From a bacterium BRH_c32 (GTDB lineage Bacteria; Bacteroidota; Ignavibacteria; Ignavibacteriales; Melioribacteraceae): a stretch of 64,000 nucleotides of DNA. The translations under genes and the position numbers were made by a program. Position 1 is the first letter of the stretch; every line of letters starts with the position of its first letter. The DNA lies in contig LOEU01000014.1 in the NCBI GenBank assembly GCA_001516025.1, positions 62,001-126,000 of the forward strand. The letters are read 5' to 3'. A model generated the notes under the pieces. That model saw only the letters and a list, made by a program, of their open reading frames with translations. It was not told where the DNA came from and made no database searches. Of the stretch, positions 57,032-64,000 are shown piece by piece.

Positions 57032-58653
57032 TACTCTTCCGCCACTTCATCCGCAATATTATTTATCGTATCTCTCAATACTCCGAGCGACCGCTGACTA
57101 AGAAGATCGAGCTTCATTAATCCGATATCCTCCACTCCATGCATATCGGGCTGAGTGATAATTAATCCTAAACCTTTATTTTTTGCGTATTGAAGTGCTA
57201 AATAATTTGTAAGCGGTTTTGGACTTATTACCAATCCGCTCGGATGAATACTTATATGGCGCGGGAATGAAGCTAATCGGGCGGCTAATTTTACAATAGT
57301 TCTCCATGGCTCGGAATCGAATTTCAAAGAACGTGTTTCGGGGAATTTTTCGGCTATATCGGGAAGATTTTGAGCACTCGTCCATGGAATAAATTTACTG
57401 AACTTCGATATCTCCGAATCAGGAATGCCGAATACCTTTGCTGTTTCTCTAAAAGCAGAACGTGCTCTGAATGTAACGGTTGTCGAGATCATTGCTACTT
57501 TATCATAACCATGCTTTTCATATACATATTTTACTATCTCATCCCTCTCTTTCCACGAAAAATCTAAATCGACATCAGGAGGAGATTTCCGTGCAAAATT
57601 AAGAAAACGCTCAAAATAAAAATCGTATTTAAGCGGATCCACCTGCGAAAACCCGAGTCCGTAACAGACAATGCTATTAGCTGCTGATCCACGCCCGATC
57701 ATCATCATTCCCCTTCTCATCGCTTCCTGAACTACATCCCAGATAACTAAGAAATATTTCGAGAGATAGAGCTTATCAATTACATCTAATTCCTTATTCA
57801 CTCTATCCCTTACCGCTCCATCATAAACTTTATAAATCTTCTTTAGGTTTGTCTTTACGATATTTGTTAATTCTTCATGATAAATCGATTGAAGTCCGCT
57901 TTCCTCATCCACAAATTTATTCTTTCCTAATCCTAAATCGATATTCACATGTTCCACAATATGATTTATATTCTCAAGTGAATCGGGAATATCTTTGAAC
58001 TTAGCGATAAATTCTTCCGAACTAAGCAAATGATAGTTTTCATCCACGGTTTTCTCCTCCCCAATATTCTTAAGAGTGCCCTTTTCTCTTATCGAAGCAA
58101 CTACCTTATGCAACATAAAATCATCTCTATTTTGCATATATGCGGGATGCGATGCAACTATTTGAATATTATTTTCCCGTGCATACCGTAAAAGAGAATT
58201 ACTTTTTTTCATTGCCGCAGGGACAAATATTAATTCGGCAAAAACATTCTTAGCTATCTCATTCATCTTTGAATACTTCTCAAGCACCTGAATCGAAGAA
58301 GAGATACAAAAAATATCTTTTAAATTAAGAAGAGAAAGATTCAATAATGAAAATTCTTCATTGAGTTTCCGTGAAGTGATTATCTTACACATCCCTGCAA
58401 AACCATGGCTCGTTCGGGGAATAAGGATTGTGCTAATCTCGGGATTCGAGGGCTCTGTAATAAAAGTCCCCATAATTGGTTTTAGTCCAACGGCGAGAGA
58501 ATCTTTATAAAACTTTATTAACCCATACATTCCATTTGTATCGGTCAAGACCGAGTAACTGCTCCCGATTGAAAGCGCATGCTCAATTATTTTCTCAATC
58601 GGGAGCACGCTCTCTAATATTGAGTAATTTGAATGTATATGAAGCGGGAGCAC
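56989..58653 (-). CDS. N-terminal half of DnaE2-like polymerase III alpha subunit (PHP and palm)
   Basis: The 554-residue frame begins with a PHP domain (LPLHIHSNYSILESVLPI), followed by the palm: MMIGRGSAANSIVCYGLGFS, the two catalytic Asp in PPDVDLDFSW, and the third in LMKLDLLSQRSLGVLRD. It then ends 31 residues later (VFDINGN, stop), before the fingers and clamp-binding parts. The PHP motif has TDTNGM where E. coli has TDHGNM, so metal binding is doubtful. It is the last gene of the lexA-ogt-DUF72 operon, 11 bp after DUF72. The LSQRSLG sequence and SOS context favour the mutagenic DnaE2/ImuC branch over the replicative DnaE. Confidence 0.87.
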   Translation of the reverse strand: MLPLHIHSNYSILESVLPIEKIIEHALSIGSSYSVLTDTNGMYGLIKFYKDSLAVGLKPIMGTFITEPSNPEISTILIPRTSHGFAGMCKIITSRKLNEEFSLLNLSLLNLKDIFCISSSIQVLEKYSKMNEIAKNVFAELIFVPAAMKKSNSLLRYARENNIQIVASHPAYMQNRDDFMLHKVVASIREKGTLKNIGEEKTVDENYHLLSSEEFIAKFKDIPDSLENINHIVEHVNIDLGLGKNKFVDEESGLQSIYHEELTNIVKTNLKKIYKVYDGAVRDRVNKELDVIDKLYLSKYFLVIWDVVQEAMRRGMMMIGRGSAANSIVCYGLGFSQVDPLKYDFYFERFLNFARKSPPDVDLDFSWKERDEIVKYVYEKHGYDKVAMISTTVTFRARSAFRETAKVFGIPDSEISKFSKFIPWTSAQNLPDIAEKFPETRSLKFDSEPWRTIVKLAARLASFPRHISIHPSGLVISPKPLTNYLALQYAKNKGLGLIITQPDMHGVEDIGLMKLDLLSQRSLGVLRDTINNIADEVAEEYPGKNSQVFDINGN

Positions 58654-58664
58654 GTTTAATCTCT

Positions 58665-59549
58665 TTATCCTATCGCAATCTTTTTTAAGCGTGGATATGC
58701 TTTTAGCGTTGTTGGCGGAATTGCAATCTTTGTTCGATTTTTTAATAGGTGGAGAAATTGCAAGGCATTAACCGTTGCACCTCCATTAGGGTGATTATTG
58801 AATATAACAAATACTTTTTTTACTCTATCAAATATTTCCCTACTTTTCATCTCAATTTCTATTAATTCTGCGGGAGAATATAGATAATCATATCGAGCAC
58901 TTTGTTCGGAATAAGTTTTATCAGTTCCGAAACTCCTAATAGAATTTTTCCATTCGCTCTTGTTCCTTCCATGTAATCTCAAGTAGTAGCTCTCTGACGT
59001 TACAATTGGTTCGAATGATACTGCCGCACCGAGAATCGGCTGGTCAATTGTACAAATTGCTATCCCTTTTTCTTTAGCAAATTCCTCAATTTCATTTTTT
59101 TGCCATGAATTATGCCTAAATTCAAGGAAGATTTCATATTGTTCGAAAACCTCGAGTAAATTGCCTAAGTACTCTAAATGTATAGTAGTTTCATTGAATG
59201 AATATGGGAACTGAATTAAGATTCCCGCCAAGCGATTATTCTTATTTAAGGTATCAAGCAGCCATCTAAAGGATAATATTTCTTCTTCCGAATAGATTTT
59301 CTTATGAGTAAAATCTTGGTTCAGTTTAATGATAAATCGAAAATCTGCTAATTCCTCCGTCTTTCTTAGCCACCCTTCTATAACTTTGCGATTAGGATAT
59401 GTGTAGTAAGTAGAATTAACTTCTACGACATTAAAATATTGAGAATAGTATGTGAGCCAATCGAAACTCTTTGATTGAGCCGAAGGATAAAATACTTCTT
59501 TCCAATCATCATACGACCAGCCGGCTGTGCCAACGAATACTTCAGGCAT
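58665..59549 (-). CDS. DUF72 (YecE-like) TIM-barrel protein
   Basis: The ~294-residue protein shows the DUF72 signatures VGTAGWSYDDWKEVFYP, FNVVEVNSTYYTYPNRKVIEGW, DFRFIIKLNQDFTHKK and VFVIFNNHPNGGATVNALQF. A GTG at 59558 and an ATG at 59549 are both in frame; GGTGAGG placed just before the ATG supports 59549, giving an 8-bp overlap with the end of ogt. The biochemical role of DUF72 proteins is unknown. Its place in a LexA operon between ogt and a DnaE2 half suggests a link to DNA damage. Confidence 0.88.
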   Translation of the reverse strand: MPEVFVGTAGWSYDDWKEVFYPSAQSKSFDWLTYYSQYFNVVEVNSTYYTYPNRKVIEGWLRKTEELADFRFIIKLNQDFTHKKIYSEEEILSFRWLLDTLNKNNRLAGILIQFPYSFNETTIHLEYLGNLLEVFEQYEIFLEFRHNSWQKNEIEEFAKEKGIAICTIDQPILGAAVSFEPIVTSESYYLRLHGRNKSEWKNSIRSFGTDKTYSEQSARYDYLYSPAELIEIEMKSREIFDRVKKVFVIFNNHPNGGATVNALQFLHLLKNRTKIAIPPTTLKAYPRLKKIAIG

Positions 59550-60051
59550 TATCCTCACCGAAGAAATTAAGCTGTTTCTCTTTTCCTACTAAATTATCCT
59601 CGTGCTCCAGAAGCCATTTTTTGCGCCATAGACCCCCTGCATAGCCAGTTAAACTGCCGTCCGTTCCTATTACTCGGTGGCACGGTATAATTATCGAAAT
59701 CTTATTCTGTCCATTTGCGTTTGCCACAGCACGAATCGCCTTCTTATCACCTATATTCACTGCCTGATTAAGATAAGAGAGAGTCTCGCCAAAAGGAATT
59801 TTCAATAACTCATCCCACACTTTTTTCTGAAATTCAGTCCCTTCGGGAGCAAGCGGAAGATCAAAATCTCTTCTCTCACCTTTAAAATATTCATCTAATC
59901 GCTTATAACATTCATCAGCAAGATTACATGAATTTGTATTAATTATAAATTCAGAATCGATAAAAGATACTTCTTTTATATCAGTTTCTGTGGCGGCTAT
60001 CTCAATTAAGCCAATTGGTGAATTGTAGTAATTCTTAAATAACTCTTTCAT
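59542..60051 (-). CDS. ogt: Methylated-DNA--[protein]-cysteine S-methyltransferase
   Basis: The 169-residue suicide repair protein removes O6-alkyl groups from guanine. The acceptor cysteine lies in IIIPCHRVIGTDGSLTGYAG (about residue 136), with the helix-turn-helix region FGETLSYLNQAVNIGDKKAIRAVA before it. It lacks an N-terminal Ada domain, as in Ogt. The gene follows lexA by 11 bp and overlaps the DUF72 gene, so it is expected to be damage-inducible. Confidence 0.94.
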   Translation of the reverse strand: MKELFKNYYNSPIGLIEIAATETDIKEVSFIDSEFIINTNSCNLADECYKRLDEYFKGERRDFDLPLAPEGTEFQKKVWDELLKIPFGETLSYLNQAVNIGDKKAIRAVANANGQNKISIIIPCHRVIGTDGSLTGYAGGLWRKKWLLEHEDNLVGKEKQLNFFGEDNA

Positions 60052-60062
60052 AATTACCTCTC

Positions 60063-60680
60063 TTAATTACTATCCATAATTCTATAAATACCGACTGCAA
60101 CACCAATCAGTCTTAACCCTTCGTAATTGCAATTAATCTTTATAGTTTTATATTCTTTATTCTCGGAGCGGAGTTCAATCTCCTCCCCAAATTTCATATA
60201 TCTTTTTATAACTGCTGTATCATCTAGCACCGCTACTACAAAAGAACCATTTTTAATTGCTACGGCAGTATTTACTATTACTAAATCACCATTAAAAATA
60301 TAAGCATCCTTTAAGCTATCTCCTTTGACTCGCAATAAAAATGAAGTTGCTGCTATTTTTACGAAACTTGGCAATTCCACTGAATCGATTGAATCGGGAT
60401 ATATAACTAATGGATTCCCTGCTGCTACTTCGCCAAGTACCGGACGAGGGACAAATATCTTATCCTCTATCACAGGTTCTATCGATCTCGATCTATTTGG
60501 AGTCTTTTTTAGATAACCTTTCTTTTCTAATGCATTTAAATGCTGCTGAACCGTAGAGCGGTTTTTGTATCCGAATCGCTCGGATATTTCCGCTAATGTG
60601 GGGGGAATGGAATTATTAGACCTCTTCTCAATAATAAAATCTAATATATCTTTCTGAATTTTAGTGAGTTCTATTGACAT
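60063..60680 (-). CDS. lexA: SOS repressor LexA
   Basis: The protein has a winged helix-turn-helix (TLAEISERFGYKNRSTVQQH, then LNALEKKGYL) and an S24 autoprotease domain with the Ala-Gly cleavage site in GEVAAGNPL, catalytic Ser in VKGDSLKDAY and Lys in DDTAVIKRYMK. An ATG at 60698 is in frame but lies inside the operator palindrome; the ATG at 60680 (MSIELTK) is the likely true start, giving 205 residues. It represses its own operon (lexA, ogt, DUF72, dnaE2 N-half) and probably the dinB/dnaE2-C divergent pair. RecA-stimulated self-cleavage should derepress them. Confidence 0.93.
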   Translation of the reverse strand: MSIELTKIQKDILDFIIEKRSNNSIPPTLAEISERFGYKNRSTVQQHLNALEKKGYLKKTPNRSRSIEPVIEDKIFVPRPVLGEVAAGNPLVIYPDSIDSVELPSFVKIAATSFLLRVKGDSLKDAYIFNGDLVIVNTAVAIKNGSFVVAVLDDTAVIKRYMKFGEEIELRSENKEYKTIKINCNYEGLRLIGVAVGIYRIMDSN

Positions 60681-60686
60681 CTTCTT

Positions 60687-60710
60687 TTTACCATACATTT
60701 GTATGGTAAA
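60687..60710 (-). promoter_or_regulatory. LexA operator palindrome over the lexA promoter
   Basis: TTTACCATAC-ATTT-GTATGGTAAA is a perfect 10+10-bp inverted repeat. On the minus strand it reads with core ACAAATGT. It overlaps the -10 element and transcription start, consistent with autorepression. Confidence 0.82.
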
Positions 60711-60736
60711 TTAAGAAAATAGCGAGTTTCTGTCAA
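60708..60736 (-). promoter_or_regulatory. lexA promoter
   Basis: On the minus strand a perfect TTGACA (plus 60731-60736) is 17 bp from TAATTT (plus 60708-60713). The operator palindrome overlaps the downstream edge of the -10, and the ATG at 60680 lies about 28 bp from it. Confidence 0.7.
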
Positions 60737-60758
60737 GATAAATTTTCTTGTAATTATC

Positions 60759-63700
60759 TTAAGCGAATAGCTTCCTAAGAATAGTTAAGATTTTTTCTCT
60801 CATAAGTGGTTTGGGTATAAAATCACGGAATCCGGCTGCTATAAAATTTTCTTTGTCGCCGGGCAATAAGTATGCCGTGGATGCAATAATTGGTGTGTTT
60901 GAATAACCGGGCATCTTCTGTATAATTCTTAAAGCATCAAGACCATTATATTCCCCTTTCAGGTTGATATCCATCATTATAAAATCAAATTTCTTTGTTT
61001 TTAAAAGTGGCAAAGCTGCCTCAAAACTCTCGGCAAATTCTACACTTTTTAGATCTTTTAATTGTACTTTGAATAATATCTGCGAATCAACTTGATCTTC
61101 TAAATACAAACATGATAATCTAGTTAAATCAATATTTCTGACTTCAGTTGCCTCTTCTTTCTTTTCAGTTATTTCCACTTTAAGAATTTCATTTTGCTTA
61201 ATTGAAGATGAAGTATCTTCAGGAAAAGGAGCTACCGTTTCTTTGCTAATATCAGTTCTTATGGTTTCTTTGAACTTTATCGGGAAAAGAAACAGAAATT
61301 CGTTTGGAGTAGAATTCATCTCTAATACTTCTGTCTTAATCGAAAGTACTTCAATTAATTGAGTAAAAAGTTTAACCGAGAAACGAGATAAGCCATAATT
61401 CTTTCTAATACTATTTTCATCATCTAATAATATCTCTTTTATAGCCTTTAAAAGTAATTGAGTAATGCCCGATTTTGTATCCATTAATCCAATAGAACAA
61501 TAATTCTTATCAAAATTATTTACCGAGAAATAAATTGATGATTCTCTTGATACTTGCATCGTAAAATCTAATAACAGAGATAAAAACGAAATCAATTTAG
61601 ATTTATCTGTTTCTAATTTAATCGTCTCCGGAAAATTATTATATTTTATTGAAGCACCCTTAGTCTTTATTGTTTTAATATTTTGATTCTCTACTTCATT
61701 AAATATTTCGGAGAAACTAATCTCTTCCGGCTTAATCTTAGTATTCTTTTGTATTATGCGAGAATACTCAACAGCATTATCCATTATATGTAATAGCAAT
61801 TTCTGATTTTGCTTAATTATATCCACTGCCTCTTTCTGTTCGTCAGAAGGATTCTCTATACTTTCATTGATCTCTTGAACAAAACCAAGAATAACGTTTA
61901 TCGGAGTTAGTATTTCATGAAATACATTTGAGAGAAAAGGTGCATCAATTTTTTTTGAAGATGAATCTTCTGAGGAAACATCTGTTACAGATGTTCCTTC
62001 TAAGCGTATAATTATGCTGAAAGATTCTACATCGTTTTTATAGTCAAAAATTGGTGTAACTATTACTTTTGATTGAACTAAATCTCCATTATTCTTCTTT
62101 AGAGAAATTTCGACATGAGTAGTGCGTGTAATATTAGCATAAAATATATCTTTATTTACTCTTGCACGTTCAGAATCCCCTACCAGACTCAAGAAAGGTC
62201 GTTTTTCCAAATCCTTCTTTGAATAACCAAGTTTCTTAGTTACTAATTCATTTGCTGTAATAATAAATCCATCACTATCCGTAACTAATAATAATTCATT
62301 ACAATTTTCATATAGTGCTTTGTATATCGTGTTCTTTTTTTCTGATTCAATGGCTTCGGTAATATCTCGAATAATATTAAGATGTGTTTTCGTTCCATTA
62401 AATTCGATTTCGGATGAGCTCATTTCGACAAAAATAGTACTATTGTCTTTTCGTTTCTGACGCCATGGACCTCTAAATTTTGTTGAATCCGGTTTTTTAT
62501 CCTTCTCACTTAGAAGCGTTTGGATATCTTCCGCTGAATAAAGATCAGTTAAATCCAAATTTATAAATTCATTCCTACTATAACCATACAACTTTAATGC
62601 GGCATCACTCACTTCTCTAAACTTTAGGTTCTCTAAATCATATACAAATATTGGTTCAGGATTGTTTTTTATTAAATAATCGGTATATTTTGCTTTTTTC
62701 TCTAATTTCTGAATTTCACTGTCTTTCTTAGAAAATAATATCTGAATCCCATCCGGTTTATTATCGAAATCTAAAATCCCGACTATTTTAACCTCTAAGA
62801 GATAATTATTCCTACCTGTGAAATTATATTCCAATATTTTTTCACTATTATAATTCGCTATTTTTTTATATTCAGCAATTGCGTTTAACAGTGGAGCAGA
62901 AAAAACTTCAAATATGCTTTGCCCGATAATTTTTCTATTCAGATTAAGCTCAAATAAGCGATCAAATTCAATTGAAGTATTTATTACAGAATCTTCTTCA
63001 TCAATAATTACTATTGGAACAGCTAAATTCCTTATATACTCAGTGGATTTAGATTCGTCTAAATTTTCAGTTTCATTTTTTCCTATTGAAGAATATATAT
63101 ACGCCAATACATTATTATCAATATCGAGTATTGGGAATGCCATTAATAGCTGATTGAAGCCTTTCTCTTTAAGAGTTGGTATTGCAAGACTATCAATCAA
63201 AACCATCGTTTTTGAATGATTGATTATTTTTTCGCTATAAATAAATGTATCTAAAAGTATATCAGGCAGGTTTATATTTTCAGAAGAAGCTTTATTCTTT
63301 TTAGTACCATCATTGATCAAATCCCAGAAATAATTATTTGCAATTAATAACTTACCTTCATTATCTCTTATAATAAATATTGAACTTAGCTGATTAGTCT
63401 CTTTCTCTATCTTTTTCCTTTCAATAAAAGAAAATGGATAAACACTTTTAATTCGATCAATTATTTTTTTCAGCGAAGGGTTATTTATAAAACTATTTAT
63501 TTCATTCTGTGGAATTATGATTTTTTTTACATCAAATTCTTTTGTTACAGTTGATTCTGCTCTTTTTATTTTGACACTGATATAGGCATTATTCTCACTT
63601 TTCATCTGATTAAATGAAAATTCATATATACCATCGCCAATTTTAATTTCAAATTTTATTTCAGAATCTGTTTCCAAAGAAGCAAAAAAAGAAGATTCTA

Positions 63701-63884
63701 TTTTATCTAAATTTAAATTCCCTCTAAACTGTTTAGAACTAAAGAACGAACTTAGAACTGATAACCCGAGTAATTCTCTGGCATTTTTGTTCTGTGCTAT
63801 CAGAGCACCTTTCCTGTCAAGAATTAAGATAAGCTCTTCAGTATCTTTAAGTTCAAATGCGCTATTTAATTCGTTCTTCGCCAT
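60759..63884 (-). CDS. Multi-PAS hybrid histidine kinase with eroded ATPase domain and C-terminal receiver
   Basis: The 1041-residue cytosolic protein has about four to five PAS-like regions (about 13-105, 165-265, 285-390, 402-510, 520-630; the fourth has PIFVYDLENLKFREVSDAAL). A phosphoacceptor helix follows with His656 (FHEILTPINVILGF). The region where the ATPase should be (740-870) lacks an N box and any DxGxG; the G1 position reads GLMDTKSGITQ. A receiver with Asp972 (IMMDINLKGEYNG) ends the protein. It may be unable to autophosphorylate and instead be trans-phosphorylated. The gene starts 3 bp after the stop of the upstream Fn3-like gene. Confidence 0.85.
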   Translation of the reverse strand: MAKNELNSAFELKDTEELILILDRKGALIAQNKNARELLGLSVLSSFFSSKQFRGNLNLDKIESSFFASLETDSEIKFEIKIGDGIYEFSFNQMKSENNAYISVKIKRAESTVTKEFDVKKIIIPQNEINSFINNPSLKKIIDRIKSVYPFSFIERKKIEKETNQLSSIFIIRDNEGKLLIANNYFWDLINDGTKKNKASSENINLPDILLDTFIYSEKIINHSKTMVLIDSLAIPTLKEKGFNQLLMAFPILDIDNNVLAYIYSSIGKNETENLDESKSTEYIRNLAVPIVIIDEEDSVINTSIEFDRLFELNLNRKIIGQSIFEVFSAPLLNAIAEYKKIANYNSEKILEYNFTGRNNYLLEVKIVGILDFDNKPDGIQILFSKKDSEIQKLEKKAKYTDYLIKNNPEPIFVYDLENLKFREVSDAALKLYGYSRNEFINLDLTDLYSAEDIQTLLSEKDKKPDSTKFRGPWRQKRKDNSTIFVEMSSSEIEFNGTKTHLNIIRDITEAIESEKKNTIYKALYENCNELLLVTDSDGFIITANELVTKKLGYSKKDLEKRPFLSLVGDSERARVNKDIFYANITRTTHVEISLKKNNGDLVQSKVIVTPIFDYKNDVESFSIIIRLEGTSVTDVSSEDSSSKKIDAPFLSNVFHEILTPINVILGFVQEINESIENPSDEQKEAVDIIKQNQKLLLHIMDNAVEYSRIIQKNTKIKPEEISFSEIFNEVENQNIKTIKTKGASIKYNNFPETIKLETDKSKLISFLSLLLDFTMQVSRESSIYFSVNNFDKNYCSIGLMDTKSGITQLLLKAIKEILLDDENSIRKNYGLSRFSVKLFTQLIEVLSIKTEVLEMNSTPNEFLFLFPIKFKETIRTDISKETVAPFPEDTSSSIKQNEILKVEITEKKEEATEVRNIDLTRLSCLYLEDQVDSQILFKVQLKDLKSVEFAESFEAALPLLKTKKFDFIMMDINLKGEYNGLDALRIIQKMPGYSNTPIIASTAYLLPGDKENFIAAGFRDFIPKPLMREKILTILRKLFA

Positions 63885-63887
63885 AGT

Positions 63888-64000
63888 TTAATTTGGTATC
63901 GGTATTTGTGCTGTATTTGAATATTGCGAAAATGTTCTATCAGTTAGAATATACCTAATCCTATAATAATATGTATTACCTTTTTCTATCGTATTATCGG
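63888..64000 (-). CDS. C-terminal end of an Fn3-like extracellular protein (cut by window edge)
   Basis: An open frame enters from the right edge and reads DNTIEKGNTYYYRIRYILTD then RTFSQYSNTAQIPIPN before a TAA at 63888-63890. The KGNTYYYRIRY...YSN pattern is the typical end of a fibronectin type III domain. The rest lies outside the window. Only 3 bp separate its stop from the hybrid kinase ATG, so the two are probably coupled. Confidence 0.65.
   Translation of the reverse strand, partial: DNTIEKGNTYYYRIRYILTDRTFSQYSNTAQIPIPN

Overview
The window is AT-rich DNA with no rRNA, CRISPR array or insertion sequence that I can see. It reads as chromosomal backbone of a didermic, Bacteroidota/Chlorobi-type bacterium, most plausibly Ignavibacteria-like (inference). 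Evidence for this: a TonB receptor with an N-terminal carboxypeptidase-like domain, many OM lipoproteins and barrels, PFOR (nifJ) with its dihydroorotate-dehydrogenase-like partner, hybrid histidine kinases, a Ser/Thr kinase with Ycf48-type repeats, and both GltX and GlnS. Several promoters look like ordinary TTGACA-17-TATATT sigma70 sites and many starts have clear Shine-Dalgarno sequences. This argues against a typical Bacteroidetes, with its -33/-7 promoters and weak SD.

Layout: 1-1563 (minus) MFS transporter (cut by the window edge) and methyltransferase. 1636-3327 (plus) smpB and tyrS. 3316-7972 (minus) a thiamine uptake operon: TPP riboswitch plus terminator, TonB receptor, thiamine pyrophosphokinase, SSS symporter. 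7987-10557 (minus) a LysM lytic transglycosylase with its own strong promoter. 10694-13762 (minus) aroC, metallo-hydrolase and a strongly degenerate NitT/TauT-like ABC permease/ATPase pair. 13846-24031 (minus) a long operon: metalloprotease-like lipoprotein, large OM protein, NUDIX, PfkB kinase, mtnA, recO, HtrA protease. 24243-30102 (minus) TolC / membrane fusion protein / ABC ATPase / two MacB-like permeases. 30175-36933 (minus) Ser/Thr kinase, murA, membrane metallopeptidase-like protein, CCA-adding enzyme. 37091-39150 (plus) tRNA-Leu(UAG), tig, clpP. 39234-43079 (plus) triple-receiver kinase and gltX, with glnS convergent. 44938-45023 tRNA-Leu(CAA). 45026-49044 (minus) esterase, ATP-grasp, YbdK-type ligase, second ATP-grasp: a compact, apparently biosynthetic operon of unknown product. 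49168-53785 (minus) nifJ and DHOD-like gene. 54029-60698 an SOS/DNA-damage cluster. 60759-64000 (minus) a multi-PAS hybrid kinase and the end of an Fn3-like extracellular protein.

The most unusual feature is the SOS cluster. The lexA-ogt-DUF72 operon runs into a gene encoding only the N-terminal half (PHP and palm) of a DnaE2-like polymerase. The C-terminal half lies immediately beyond it on the opposite strand, convergent, with the stop codons overlapping. A 9-bp inverted repeat (TCCCGGTAA) sits in the same reading frame in both halves, so inverting about 1.65 kb would restore one full-length gene. The C-terminal half is now transcribed away from dinB. A probable LexA operator sits between them and shares the core ACAAATGT with the palindrome over the lexA promoter.

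Other points worth a second look are the four-gene amidoligase operon, the ABC pair that has lost its Walker A, signature, Walker B and H-loop residues, the riboswitch-controlled thiamine operon with an SSS transporter, and the hybrid kinase with an eroded ATPase domain. All functional calls come from reading motifs by eye; no database search was run.
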